From Chitinophaga sedimenti (GTDB taxonomy: Bacteria; Bacteroidota; Bacteroidia; Chitinophagales; Chitinophagaceae), in NCBI RefSeq assembly GCF_023156195.1, contig NZ_JAKUKA010000001.1:5022001-5086000 (forward strand): DNA of 64,000 nt. Reading direction: 5' to 3'. Below, piece by piece: positions 19,984 through 29,666 of the stretch. The notes under the pieces are model-generated. The model saw nothing but the letters and a program-made list of their open reading frames with translations, did not search any database and had not been told where the DNA came from. Within the stretch, counting starts at the first letter, position 1; every line of letters starts with the position of its first letter. The position numbers and the translations under genes are program-made.

Positions 19984-20607
19984 TTATTTGTTCTGAAGAT
20001 AATTTTCCAGCGGCAACCGATTGGTCAGGGAGCGGGCAAGTGTCATTTCATCTGCGTACTCCAGTTCGCCGCCAAATGCGATGCCCCTGGCGATAGTGGT
20101 AACTTTTACAGGTAGATCTTTAAGTTTTTTAGAAAGATAGTAGATGGTTGTATCACCTTCGATGGTGGGGCTTAAGGCCATGATTACTTCTTCGACGCCT
20201 GACTGCCGCACCCGTTCAACAAGCGTGTGTATGTTCAGTTGATCTGGCCCGATACCGTCTATGGGAGAGATGATGCCGCCAAGCACGTGGTAGGCGCCAT
20301 TAAATTGTTGTGTGTTTTCGATGGCAATTACGTCGCGGATGCTTTCTACTACACAAACCAGTTTCTGGTTGCGCGTGTGGCTCGCGCAGATGTTGTTGCA
20401 GACGTCGTCGTCGGACACATTGTGGCATTGTTTGCAAAACTTGATCTGGCGACGCATACGGGTGATGACTTCGCCAAATTGTTCTACTTGCGGCGTTTCC
20501 TGCTTCAGCAGATGCAAAACCAGTCTCAGCGCGGTTTTTTTACCGATGCCGGGAAGTTTAGCAAATTCATTCACCGCATTTTCTATCAGAGCTGAAGAAA
20601 CAATCAT
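19984..20607 (-). CDS. recR: Recombination mediator RecR
   Basis: Acts with RecF and RecO to load RecA at gaps. The intact 207-residue protein has the helix-hairpin-helix FAKLPGIGKKTALRLVLHLL, a four-cysteine zinc finger (CKQCHNVSDDDVCNNIC, where the last typical Cys pair is CNNIC), and the Toprim domain with VVESIRDVIAIE and GGIISPIDGIGP. A TACCTTTG -7 box at 20612-20619 (minus strand) ends four bases before the ATG, so the message may be leaderless. Confidence 0.95.
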   Translation of the reverse strand: MIVSSALIENAVNEFAKLPGIGKKTALRLVLHLLKQETPQVEQFGEVITRMRRQIKFCKQCHNVSDDDVCNNICASHTRNQKLVCVVESIRDVIAIENTQQFNGAYHVLGGIISPIDGIGPDQLNIHTLVERVRQSGVEEVIMALSPTIEGDTTIYYLSKKLKDLPVKVTTIARGIAFGGELEYADEMTLARSLTNRLPLENYLQNK

Positions 20608-20611
20608 ACTG

Positions 20612-20619
20612 CAAAGGTA
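20612..20619 (-). promoter_or_regulatory. -7 box immediately upstream of recR
   Basis: TACCTTTG on the minus strand matches TAnnTTTG. It ends only four bases before the recR ATG. No -33 element is seen at the usual distance, because the region is the 3' end of the upstream gene. Confidence 0.5.
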
Positions 20620-20625
20620 AAAATT

Positions 20626-22062
20626 CTAAAGGGTAAGCCCGTCGTTTATGCTCCAGTTGGGCTTGATGTTCACCTGTTTCGGGAATGGAAATACTTTCTC
20701 CGGCTGCTTTTTGGGCTTGCCATAGTAAATACCGGTATCCCAGATGCCATTTTTATTTTCATCCACCAGAATGCGGATGTCGTACTGGCCGGGCTTAATG
20801 AGATCGCGTTTCCGGGAACCGCTGTTGATATTGCCGGTGTATTTAACCTCTTTACCCGACACCAGCTGCACTACAAAATCTATCGTATCCTTCATTTTGA
20901 GGTAGGTAGTGTCTGTAATTTTAAAAGAAAGAGTAACTGTTCCGTAGTCAGATCTTTCTTTCGAGTTGAATTTGATGGTATCCGCTTTCGCGAAGGTCTG
21001 ATTGAGGGTATCGGTAGCGAAATCTTTCGGCAGGATCAGCTGGTACGGTTTGCCCTCTTTCCAGTTGTAGTTTACAACGAGCGTCTGGCGGGTTGTGTCA
21101 TCCATCTTAGCCATTATAGGCACACGAATAAGCGATGTGTCTTCGAGCAACAAGATTTTTGTCGAATCCAGCATACGGACCGGGATCGTGAAACCCACTA
21201 GCATCGGTTCGCCCAGGTCCTGCTGGCCGCCTTCCAGTTTGGCGGAGGCCAGGAATTTAGGCAGTTTCTTTTTTCGCCTTCTTTGGGCTCTTCCGGCTCC
21301 GGTTGATCTTCGGGTACTGGAATGGCCACGGTATCTTTCTCCGGAACAACGCCAGGTTGATCCCTGAAATATTGGCTCCCAGCACGATGGCACTATCCAC
21401 AAACGCAATCGACTCCGAGTGCTGTGTGTACTGCAGGTCACGATCTTCTTCCTTAAGTGCAAATATCTTATAACGGCCAGGCGCCAGGTTTTGAACCGGA
21501 AAGACCCATCGCCCTTACTGCGGGCATAGTAAAGGGGTTTCTCCTTCGATACAATCGAATCCTCCATGCTGGCGTACAAAAACACGCCGATGGTACTGTC
21601 AATCTGACCGGTTTCCGCCTGGTACGTGGTACCGGTGATCTGCAGAGAATCGAGGTAGTCGCCTGTTGATACTACATACTGAAAGTCCTCGATCGGGTTT
21701 CTTTCGTTCAGATCTCGGATGGCATCGTTGAAGTTGAACGTATAAGTGGTGTTGGGCTTAAGGGTGTCCTTTATGGCGATCGTCACCGTACGTAATTTGG
21801 CGGTGATAGTCGGTGTGCGTTTGAGAGTGGGAGACACGATCAGCTTTTCGATCACATTGTCGAGTTCGATGAATTCGTCGAATGTAAAAGAAATCTTTTG
21901 CTGGAAAAGTGCAGCGAAGAATCAGGCGGATTTACTCCCAGCAATCTTGGAGGCAATGTATCCTTAGGTCCGCCGCCGGGGGGACAATATTGGCACATTG
22001 CGTTAAATAGCAGGAAAAACCACCAACAACAGCAGCGCCCCTAACCTGATAGTCTGATTCAT
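20626..22062 (-). CDS. Ig-like domain-containing lipoprotein (frameshifted)
   Basis: A surface or periplasmic lipoprotein with an N-terminal Big_5/SbsA-like Ig domain. The signal peptide restored from two frames ends at the lipobox before CANIVPPGGGPKDTLPP, a hallmark of this Bacteroidota family. It is followed by IEKLIVSPTLKRTPTITAK and LKPNTTYTFNFNDAIRDLNE of the Ig domain, a Pro/Glu-rich linker and a C-terminal domain ending in DENKNGIWDTGIYYG. At least three frameshifts (around 22005, 21900 and two more between 21490 and 21280). ATG at 22062. Function unknown. Confidence 0.8.
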
Positions 22063-22142
22063 ATAACCTGGTCGGATGTATTTAAGTATTTGCAAACTTA
22101 GTGTCTTTCGGGGAGAATTAGCCCCGGGAAATTCCCCGGCGT

Positions 22143-25100
22143 TTATACCTCTTCCTCCTCTTCGCCTACGAGTTGGTGCAGGGCGACCTGCAGTTTATTG
22201 TCTTTTACAAAATTACACCAGCGACAATCCTCTTTGCCGCAGCCGGTGTAAAATTCCTTGTTCTGAATTTTGGCCCACACGCTGGTGATTTGTTGGGTCA
22301 CTGTCGTGATATCCTCTGGTGTAATAAAGACTTTCTCTTTGTGGTACTCTTTCTGTTTGTTGGGCTCCACGAAGTCGAATTCTGTACTTACCACCTGCCA
22401 GTTCTTTACTTTATAGTTGTCCAGCAGGATTTTATAGAACACTGCTTGCCGCCAATAATCGCCGCCATTCGGGTCGCGATCGTTCGGCCGTTCGAACTTG
22501 CGGTAGTCTTTGATCGCTTTCTGATAGTCGCCGGTTTTGTAATCGACCACGTTCACCTCACTGCCGTCGAACTCCAGTTTATCGATTTTACCTTTGATGG
22601 GTACTCCGTTCACGGTAATGTTACGCAGGTTACGTTCCACGCTTACGATGGTGTTCCAGCTAGGGAGGTATTTATCGTAGTAGTCGCCGAGAATATCGAT
22701 GCCATACTCCATGCGCCGGTCGAATGATTCACGGGTGAAGCACTCGCGGTTGCGCATCATGCTGCTTTTGAAATCACGTAGAAATTCATCTTTCGACGGG
22801 AAAACATTGTGATTCGTCTGCATCTTCTGGAACAGCTTTTCCAGCGCAAAGTGCACCGCGGAGCCGAATTCGGTGTTCTCTGAGCGACCGGAGGGCACAC
22901 GTACCAGGTTTTGATAGAAGAACGACAATGGACAGTTCAGGTAATTATTGAGGGCGGTTACGTTCATCGCAAAATTCCCTAACAGTGCGTCGATGAACAA
23001 CTGGTCCACTTTCTGTATTTCCGGCGCAGACTCTTTGCCGTATTGTAAAGCTTCAAAGTCAAACAGGATTTCCTCTTTCAGTTCAATTTTATGGTTAGGC
23101 AGTATGTGCTGCTCAAGGATTTCGGAGATAAACATGCTCGGCTCCAGTGGTTTTCCATCCTGACGGAATTCCGGGTACGAGATGTACAAGTACTTTTCCG
23201 CGCGGGTAATGGCCACGTAGAAGAGGCGACGCAGCTCCTGTTCGTCGGTAGACGTAGCCTGTGTGGTAAATACCGTGTCAGGGAACGTGAACCCGGTACT
23301 GCTTTTACGCTTCTTTTCCCAAAGGTGGGAGTTGGCGCCGGCGATAAACACATATTCGAATTCCAGGCCCTTAGAGCCGTGGGCTGTGATAAGATTTACA
23401 CCTTTTTCATTACCTGATACCTGCACCAGCGAAATTGGAATCTGGTTCGCCTCCATCAGGTCAATAGTCTCCATCAACGTGCCGATTTTCATATTCGGGT
23501 CACGGTGGGTTTCGTCTTTGATGAAGTCGAATACTGCCTGTAGTACCTTCATCAGCCAGATTTTTTCCGGTGAATCCATGACGTGCCTTAGGATGCCGCC
23601 TTCGGCGATGATATTGCTGAACAGCTGTTGCAGCGTAAGGTTCTGCGAATCGGCCATCCACTTTTCGAGCAGTGCGCCCAGTGCAAGGATTTCATCCGGC
23701 GGGGCGGTAGAGAACAGGGTTGGGTTCTGGGCCTTGTTCCATTCCTGCAGGTATTGCCGGATGGACGTTTTGCCGTCGGTGTAACTTTTTCGTTGGTACG
23801 TATGCTGACGAGGGCTGCTTCGATCGGTGCGATTTTGTAAAAATCGTAGTGCATGATCTCAAACAGGATGTCATCCCCGCTGTTGGGCGTTTCCAATTCG
23901 GCCGCCAGGTAGCGCAGGATTTGCAGGATCTTACGTGCAAACGGTATGTCGAACAGGTTGGTATTGCGTTTAGAGTAGAAAGGAATTCCTTTTAGGCGGA
24001 AGTACTGTGTGAGCTCTTCGCCATACCTGTTTTCTTTATAAATGATGGCAATTTTGCCGGGCATTACGCCCTGGTTTACCAGCTTTTCTACTTCGAGTGT
24101 AATACCGGCCATTTCGTCGCGACTGGTGTTGTAGCGATGTATTTCCGGGGGATGTCGAGTGCCGCGAGTTTATCATTGCTGGCAGCCGGTGTTTGCTGAG
24201 ACCGGGCAGCTGATTTACGAGGCGTGAGTTTCCATTGTTTTCGATCAGCGTCATGGAAGCATCGAGCACGTTCTGAACAGAGCGGTAGTTCTGTGTAAGC
24301 ACCACCGTGTGCAGGTCTTCCGCGAAGCTGCTCGCGAAAAGCTCCATGTTTTCAATGTTCGCTCCCCTGGAAGCGGTATATTGATTGGTCATCGTCCCCC
24401 ACTACGAACACATTTGGCTTCTCCTCGTCTTTTATCAGCAGCTGTATAAGTCGGTTCTGTGTACCGCTGGTATCCTGGTATTCATCTACCAGCAGGTATT
24501 GGAATCGTTCTTTATAGTCGGCCAATAGTGCGTCATTTTGCTCAAACACGCGGATCACCCAATTGATCATGTCATCGAAGTCATAACGATTGGCCTTCAG
24601 CATCATTTCCTGGAAGATGTCGAATTGCTCGACAGCCGCTTCCAGGCGAAGCATTTTTTCCTTTTCTGTTTCGATTTTATCCGTTCTTACTTCGCCTTTC
24701 TTAAAGAATTTCGTTGCGCGTTTGCAGATGTATTCATCGCGGAGGGGAAGGTCGTCTATGTAGGCTTTGATGCGTTCTTTGATGAAGGAAGAGGTCCAGC
24801 CCTCACGCTTCATTGTGGAGAATAGCCAGGCCAGGTTGCGCATATCGAAATACACGTCTCCCCGGTAACGTTTGAGAGGATTGTCTTTAGAGAACCCGTC
24901 GATCAGCTTTTTGAGCATCTGGATTTTTTCCAGGTCGGAGATCGGGTCGAGTGTATTTTTTCGAAGAGCGACAGGTTGTCCTGTATCACTTCGTTACAAA
25001 ATGAGTGGAACGTGTGAATGTTTACACGGTACGCATCTGGTCCGATAAAGTCGGTCAGGCGTTTGCGCATGGCAACGGTGCCGGCGTCTGTATAAGTAAG

Positions 25101-25306
25101 GCACAGTATGTTTTGTGGCAGGAAGTCGGTATCCTGAAGGATTTTTCCAATCCTGGAAGCCAGGATCTGGGTTTTCCTGTGCCCGGCCCGGCGATTACCA
25201 TTACCGGACCTTCGGTGTGGTCTACGGCGTCGCGCTGCCTTTCATTGAGGCGGGTATAAACTTCCGTAAACTTTTGTATGTATTGTTGATTGTCGCGTGC
25301 TGTCAT
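22143..25306 (-). CDS. UvrD/REP-type helicase with C-terminal Fe-S PD-(D/E)XK nuclease domain (frameshifted)
   Basis: An ATP-dependent superfamily 1A helicase of about 1,050 residues fused to a RecB/AddB-type nuclease. Seen in order: LNERQRDAVDHTEGP and Walker A GPGTGK, Walker B LLVDEYQDTSGTQNRL, VVGDDDQSIYRFQG, LTQNYRS, ITAHGSKGLEFEYVFIAG and RRLFYVAITRAEKYLYIS. The nuclease carries VVDYKTGDY and a likely Fe-S set made of NYLNCPLSFFY plus CGKEDCRWCNF. At least five frameshifts break it. Likely role is end resection or repair, as in AddAB/AdnAB; no partner subunit is visible in the window. ATG at 25306. Confidence 0.85.
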
Positions 25307-25428
25307 TCCTTATGTTGGTACTTAAAGTTAAGGCTATTGCCCCAGCCAGGAAAATGTGTTTCCCGTGTCATCTGCAAAAATAAGGGATGAGCGGGAGTAT
25401 TCATGTTTTTGGCCTTTTGTATTTGAAG

Positions 25429-25983
25429 TTACCTGCCCCGTGTACGCGATCTGCTGACCGGTAAAGAAGATGGTGCGTGGTCGCTCAGCCGGACGAGCAT
25501 CTTCCATTTGTCTTCGCCGGTTGTATAAAACCTTGCAGATGAGTAAGGGTAGTTTTGTGGTGAGGGATATTTTAGCACATCGCACGGCGCGATATGTATA
25601 AGGGCGAGTTCTGCGCAGGCGTCTGCATAAAGTTGAATTTGTTTTTTCGCGTTTTTACGTTCCCAGAACTGGTAGAGCCGGTCCGTGCGGTTGCTCCTGT
25701 ATAGCTCCAGTTCATCGCGGTGGTTCGTTTTGAGGAAGTGCTTCATCCTTTGCGCGGTGAATTTCAGGAAAATCTGTTGCACGTTTTTTTCGTTCCATTC
25801 GTCCTGCCGGCTCCAGAGAATTTTGATGTAGTTGGGCATGATTACGAAGCCGTACAGCAAGATCCGTTCGGAGGTTACAAGGAATTTGAGGCTGTCGAGA
25901 ATGATTTTTTTATGTTCTGACCTGGACAAAATGGGAAGCCGCTGGTAACAAAAGGCGGTGAATGATTCCAATGTGCGTTCCAT
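25429..25983 (-). CDS. Y1-transposase-like (RAYT/IS200-type) protein with degenerate HUH motif
   Basis: A 184-residue protein of the REP-associated tyrosine transposase family. FVIMPNYIKILW corresponds to the family motif MPNHIHLLW, but both metal-binding histidines are changed (to Tyr and Lys). The helix carrying the nucleophilic tyrosine is recognisable as YADACAELALI, and the typical tail NYPYSSARFYTTGED follows. In active relatives the HUH histidines bind the metal needed for strand cleavage, so this protein is probably not an active nuclease. I see no insertion-sequence ends around it. A domesticated or decaying copy is the simplest reading. Confidence 0.75.
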   Translation of the reverse strand: MERTLESFTAFCYQRLPILSRSEHKKIILDSLKFLVTSERILLYGFVIMPNYIKILWSRQDEWNEKNVQQIFLKFTAQRMKHFLKTNHRDELELYRSNRTDRLYQFWERKNAKKQIQLYADACAELALIHIAPCDVLKYPSPQNYPYSSARFYTTGEDKWKMLVRLSDHAPSSLPVSRSRTRGR

Positions 25984-26843
25984 GTGTTGTTTTTAAGTGG
26001 GTGGTTCGTTGTGGTGGATACTTACCTGCCAGGCGACGTTCCATTCATAGCCGCGCTGGCAGGCTCAGGCAACATATCGCGATGAACTAGCCCTTTCATC
26101 GGTCATGGTGCTGCCTGTGTATCCTGTTTATTACTCTTTTGCTTGAATCAGGGTCTTTTTCCGTGGTGGTGGCTACCGGACTGCGCTGCTTATCTCACTG
26201 CCTTTAGGCAATACCTTCGCCGGTCGGAAGCAATGAAGTCTCCGATAACGCCCTCTGGCGATATTGGTGTCAGACCCGCGCCATACGTGATTTCGGCTTA
26301 ATGGGAGCAGGATCGCTGGCGGTGATGGGCGCGGCGTCGTCCATCTGGTCCCTTGGTTTAGATTTCCAGGTTTCTTTGAATTGAGTATTCATGATGTGCT
26401 TCAGGAGTGATCGCATGGTCACTTTCCGATTCGAGGGGCATCGTGGGATTCGCTTCTTTGGGTAACGAAACATCTTTTTAGGGCCACCCCGGCATTGTCA
26501 TAGTTAAGCATACTTCAAATTAAGATGATGACACTCTTTTTTTGAGGACAGCGCCTCCCGGCGTTACAGTGCAATACTCCGGCTGGTTGGTACAGCCTTA
26601 GTACTGGCGATACGGCTGGCTGATAGTCAAATTATCAAACTAAGGGTGGCAGTATTAATTTGATGGTGGAAAATTACGTAGAATGTTATAAAAATGCGCT
26701 GTTCATATCTGTTCATTTTTAGTGGCGGTGTTAACACCGCCATTTTCGTATGACCATGCTACAGATAAAGGTTGTAGGAATGAACAAGACTGGGCAAACA
26801 TTGCTCAAATAGTCGCCGATACCCGCCAATAAAGGAATACGGA
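25984..26843. other. 860-base stretch without a recognised gene
   Basis: No protein of known family. A 67-codon frame on the minus strand (26270-26473, or 40 codons from an internal Met) ends the only notable open frame and has no recognisable content. The stretch holds a perfect palindrome at 26723-26742. It may be decayed DNA next to the transposase relative. Confidence 0.4.
26723..26742. repeat. 20-bp perfect palindrome
   Basis: TGGCGGTGTTAACACCGCCA is its own reverse complement and is followed on the plus strand by TTTTCG. It could be a terminator stem or a dimeric protein-binding site; no plus-strand gene ends nearby. Confidence 0.6.
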
Positions 26844-27038
26844 TTATTTATCCTCTTTATTTTCTTTCTTCTTCTCTTCTAATAAGTGGAATAACTTCTC
26901 GTTGATTTTATCCAGGTAGAATATCATATCATTAACCCGCATGGCCCAGCGTAACAATAAAAGTTGCAGAATGATGGAAATTACTACCAGCAGCAGAATC
27001 CATATCAGGGAGCCTGATTCATATATGAAGGCGTGCAT
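26844..27038 (-). CDS. Small single-pass membrane protein, hypothetical
   Basis: A 64-residue protein if it starts at the ATG at 27038; the frame is open to 27140. One hydrophobic segment (LIWILLLVVISIILQLLLL) is followed by WAMRVNDMIFYLDKINEKL, an amphipathic helix, and a highly charged end (EEKKKENKEDK). I do not know the family. The composition, with one membrane helix and an acidic/basic tail, is that of a real small protein rather than noise. Confidence 0.55.
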   Translation of the reverse strand: MHAFIYESGSLIWILLLVVISIILQLLLLRWAMRVNDMIFYLDKINEKLFHLLEEKKKENKEDK

Positions 27039-27442
27039 AACAAAGGGGTTTACAATGTTAAAGTACGAAAAATGCCAGTTTAAATACACAGGAAACGACA
27101 CATTGTTTAGGGAGAATTCAGAATAAAAAATGTTAATCAATTACTAATAACAGTGCCATTCCTAAAATGAACAGGCGGCAAAACCGGCACCCGAAATGAA
27201 CAGCAATGAACAGTCAATTAATGGCGATGCGTCGTAAGTTTACAACCGCTATAGAGCAATAGCCAACCTTTTCTTATTGAAGAAGCCCTGAGGTAGGCCG
27301 GTAGTTCCGGCAAGCACCCAAATACTTTCCCGGATCATTTGAGCTGGTGTTTGTAGATATCGCCTGAAGTTGTTACGGATGGCGACGGAGAAGGTAGAGC
27401 TATTTATAACCAACGCTTTTTTAACCAAAAATCCTATATACA

Positions 27443-27736
27443 ATGGAAAACTTGCAAGTTCAAAACTATGGTTGCCAGGAGCTGGAAGCAACTACTGCAC
27501 AGGAAACAAACGGTGGTTTCTTAAGCATTGGCCTGTTTAACAACAATGGCGTATTGTCTGCGGGCCTTAGCCTTGACACGACTTCGCTGGTTAATGGCCT
27601 GGGTAACATTGGTGGCGGCATGGGCGGTATCGGCGGCGGTACCGGTGGCACCAATAACCTGCTTGGTAGCGTTTCCAACCTGCTGAACAGCCTGTTGGGC
27701 GGCATTAACCTGGGCGGCGGTGGCCTCCTGCGTTAA
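27443..27736 (+). CDS. Gly-rich peptide with double-glycine leader, bacteriocin/RiPP-precursor-like
   Basis: A 97-residue protein. The first 25 residues (VQNYGCQELEATTAQETNGG and the residues before) look like a double-glycine leader of the type cut by C39-peptidase ABC exporters: a short helical acidic stretch with QEL and a final GG. The predicted mature part starts FLSIGLFNNNG and is rich in Gly, Asn and Leu (GNIGGGMGGIGGGTGG, LLGGINLGGGGLLR), with no cysteine. No exporter, modification enzyme or immunity gene is recognisable within the window. A terminator-like hairpin follows at 27765. It could be a bacteriocin-like or other secreted peptide; the leader reading is from resemblance only. 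Confidence 0.6.
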   Translation: MENLQVQNYGCQELEATTAQETNGGFLSIGLFNNNGVLSAGLSLDTTSLVNGLGNIGGGMGGIGGGTGGTNNLLGSVSNLLNSLLGGINLGGGGLLR

Positions 27737-27764
27737 TTAGTTGTAACCTCGCAACGAGATGACT

Positions 27765-27788
27765 AAGGCACTCCGCAAGGGGTGCCTT
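27765..27788 (+). terminator. Hairpin after the Gly-rich peptide gene
   Basis: AAGGCACTCC pairs with GGGGTGCCTT (one G-T pair) around a GCAA tetraloop. The following bases CCTTTACC are only weakly T-rich. Confidence 0.55.
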
Positions 27789-27857
27789 CCTTTACCGACA
27801 GCCCCAATCCCATCTCAGCTTTGAATATCCCACGCGTCCAATATCCCCAGCTTCTAT

Positions 27858-27865
27858 TATTTTTG
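27858..27865 (+). promoter_or_regulatory. -7 box of the xth promoter
   Basis: TATTTTTG matches TAnnTTTG and ends 15 bases before the xth ATG. No -33 element at the normal distance. Confidence 0.5.
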
Positions 27866-27880
27866 CCTCAAACTTATATC

Positions 27881-28646
27881 ATGAGAATCGCCACATATAA
27901 TGTTAACGGCCTCCGGTCCGCTATGACAAAAGGTTTTGTAGAATGGCTAAGTACCGCCGAGCTGGACGTCATTTGCCTCCGAGGAGGTGAAAGCACACCG
28001 CGAAAATGTTGATTTCGCGCAGTTCGAAGCGCTTGGCTTCCATGATTACTGGTTTCCGGCACAAAAAAAAGGCTATAGTGGTGTGGCTGTATTCACCCGT
28101 ATCAAGCCGGATAATGTTCAATATGGAAATGGGTTTACGCAAAGTGACGCTGAAGGCCGCGTAATCCACCTCGATTTTGGCGATATAACGCTCATTAACG
28201 CGTACTTCCCGTCTGGAACCACCGGCGATGAACGACAAACCTATAAATATCAATGGCTCGATGAATTTTATAACTACCTCAACGAGCTTCGTAGGACCCG
28301 CCCTAATCTGGTGATTTGCGGGGACTATAATATCGCGCACAAGGCGATAGATATTCACAACCCGGTAAGCAACAAAGACTCCTCGGGCTTTTTGCCGGAG
28401 GAGCGTGCCTGGATGGATAAGTTGCTGGCCAACGGCTTCGTGGATACTTACCGGCAGGTTCACCCCGAGCCACATCAGTACAGCTGGTGGAGCTTCCGCG
28501 CAAACGCCAGGGCCAATAATAAGGGCTGGCGTATTGATTATATTACTGTCACCGATACCCTGCAGCCCCGCATCGCCGACGCTCAAATATGGCAGGATGT
28601 GAAGCACTCTGACCACTGCCCGGTTTATTTACAGCTTAAAGACTAA
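27881..28646 (+). CDS. xth: Exodeoxyribonuclease III (frameshifted)
   Basis: An AP endonuclease/3'-5' exonuclease of base-excision repair, about 255 residues. Motifs include MRIATYNVNGLRSAM with the metal-binding Asn, the catalytic Glu region LDVICL(Q)EVKAH restored across the break, YWFPAQKKGYSGVAVF, VICGDYNIAH, WSFRANARANNKGWRIDYI and the C-terminal KHSDHCPVYLQL with the catalytic Asp-His. One frameshift near 27980. DUF4286 follows after six bases, so the two form an operon. Confidence 0.92.
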
Positions 28647-28652
28647 TCACCC

Positions 28653-28955
28653 ATGGTTATTCATAATGTAACTTATAAGATATCCAACGCCATCAAGGAC
28701 CGGTGGCTGGACTGGATGAAAGCCGATCATATTCCTGAAACGATGGACACCGGCCTTTTTCACGATTACCGTATCTGTCGTTTGTTAGAGCAGGATGATT
28801 CAGATGGACCTACGTTTACTGTTCAATATTATACGGATACGCTCGAGAACTATGAAACGTATATCCAGGAGCACGCATCCCGCCTCCGGCAACGGTCTTA
28901 CGCCATGTTCGGAGACCAGTTTGTCGCCTTCAGAACCGTGATGCAGGTGGTTTAA
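28653..28955 (+). CDS. DUF4286 family protein
   Basis: An intact 100-residue protein of the DUF4286 family, found throughout Bacteroidota. The conserved points are VIHNVTYKISNAIKDRWLDW at the start, ADHIPETMDTGLF, the TFTVQYYTDTLENYETYI strand-helix and the C-terminal end FVAFRTVMQVV. It probably has a dimeric ferredoxin-like alpha+beta fold. No function is known. Only six bases after xth. Confidence 0.85.
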   Translation: MVIHNVTYKISNAIKDRWLDWMKADHIPETMDTGLFHDYRICRLLEQDDSDGPTFTVQYYTDTLENYETYIQEHASRLRQRSYAMFGDQFVAFRTVMQVV

Positions 28956-29198
28956 GGGTTACAGTAATGTTAAACTTATCCACAGGAAATTCACTATTTT
29001 CAAGGGCTTTCGGGTTTGGTACAATAGTTGGGAAGTTGCGGCGTTGCTGCATGATGAGCCTTCAAACCCTTTGTGGTACAGTGTTTTGAGCAAAATATGT
29101 GGTGCAACGGGTACATCTTGAACATGCACCGATCAGCTGGAACCGTTACCAGTAGGGTTTTTCAGCCGAAAAAATTCAGTTCAGAAATTTTTGAAAAA
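28956..29198. other. Upstream region of HU without a gene
   Basis: The 315-base gap between DUF4286 and HU holds the HU promoter in its last part. I see no gene or strong hairpin in the first 240 bases. Confidence 0.4.
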
Positions 29199-29229
29199 TT
29201 TGGTAATCTGATAAAACGCGCTATATTTG
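29199..29229 (+). promoter_or_regulatory. HU promoter, complete Bacteroidota consensus
   Basis: TTTG (29199-29202), a 19-base spacer and TATATTTG (29222-29229) match the -33/-7 pattern of the Bacteroidota primary sigma factor exactly. The ATG is 42 bases after the -7 box. Confidence 0.8.
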
Positions 29230-29271
29230 CTCACATCAAACATTTTCTCACTAGTTAAATCTTAACTAACT

Positions 29272-29541
29272 ATGAACAAAGCCGAATTAGTAGACAAACT
29301 TGCCAAAGATGCTGGCATCACCAAAACCCAAGCTAACGAAGCGCTGGATTCTTTCACTAAAGCTGTTGCTGATACCCTGAAAAAAGGTGGCAAAGTAACT
29401 TTAGTAGGCTTCGGTACTTTCTCCGTATCTAAACGTGCTGCACGTAACGGTAGAAACCCGCAGACTGGCCAGATCATCAAGATCAAAGCTAAAAAAGTGG
29501 CTAAATTCAAAGCTGGTAAAGCGCTGTCTGACAAACTTTAG
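29272..29541 (+). CDS. HU family DNA-binding protein
   Basis: An intact 89-residue histone-like protein that bends and compacts DNA. It shows MNKAELVDKLAKDAGITKTQ, the core VTLVGFGTFSVSKRAAR and the DNA-binding arm GRNPQTGQIIKIKAKKVA. A perfect promoter precedes it and a strong terminator follows. High expression is implied by these signals. Confidence 0.95.
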   Translation: MNKAELVDKLAKDAGITKTQANEALDSFTKAVADTLKKGGKVTLVGFGTFSVSKRAARNGRNPQTGQIIKIKAKKVAKFKAGKALSDKL

Positions 29542-29564
29542 TAGTTGGCAACCCAACTTATTCG

Positions 29565-29600
29565 GGCAAGGAACATTTTTGTTTCTTGCTTTTTTATTTT
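29565..29600 (+). terminator. HU terminator
   Basis: GCAAGGAAC pairs with GTTTCTTGC (one G-T pair) and is followed by TTTTTTATTTTT. The end of the T-run also forms the -7 box of the next gene (29594-29601). Confidence 0.85.
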
Positions 29601-29601
29601 T
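29594..29601 (+). promoter_or_regulatory. -7 box for bTHX inside the HU terminator tail
   Basis: TATTTTTG matches TAnnTTTG. It overlaps the T-tract of the preceding terminator and leaves a leader of about 60 bases to the bTHX start. Confidence 0.45.
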
Positions 29602-29666
29602 GCAACGTAAACCGGCGTATGTTCGTCGTATAAATAAATTAACAAACACAATTTAAAAATTCAGTC

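Noticed and set aside
25429..25983. Active IS200/IS605-type insertion sequence
   Set aside because: No second gene, no recognisable end hairpins, and both HUH histidines are replaced.
26270..26473. 67-codon minus-strand frame as a gene
   Set aside because: No family resemblance, no promoter box or terminator in place, and it lies in a stretch of otherwise non-coding character.
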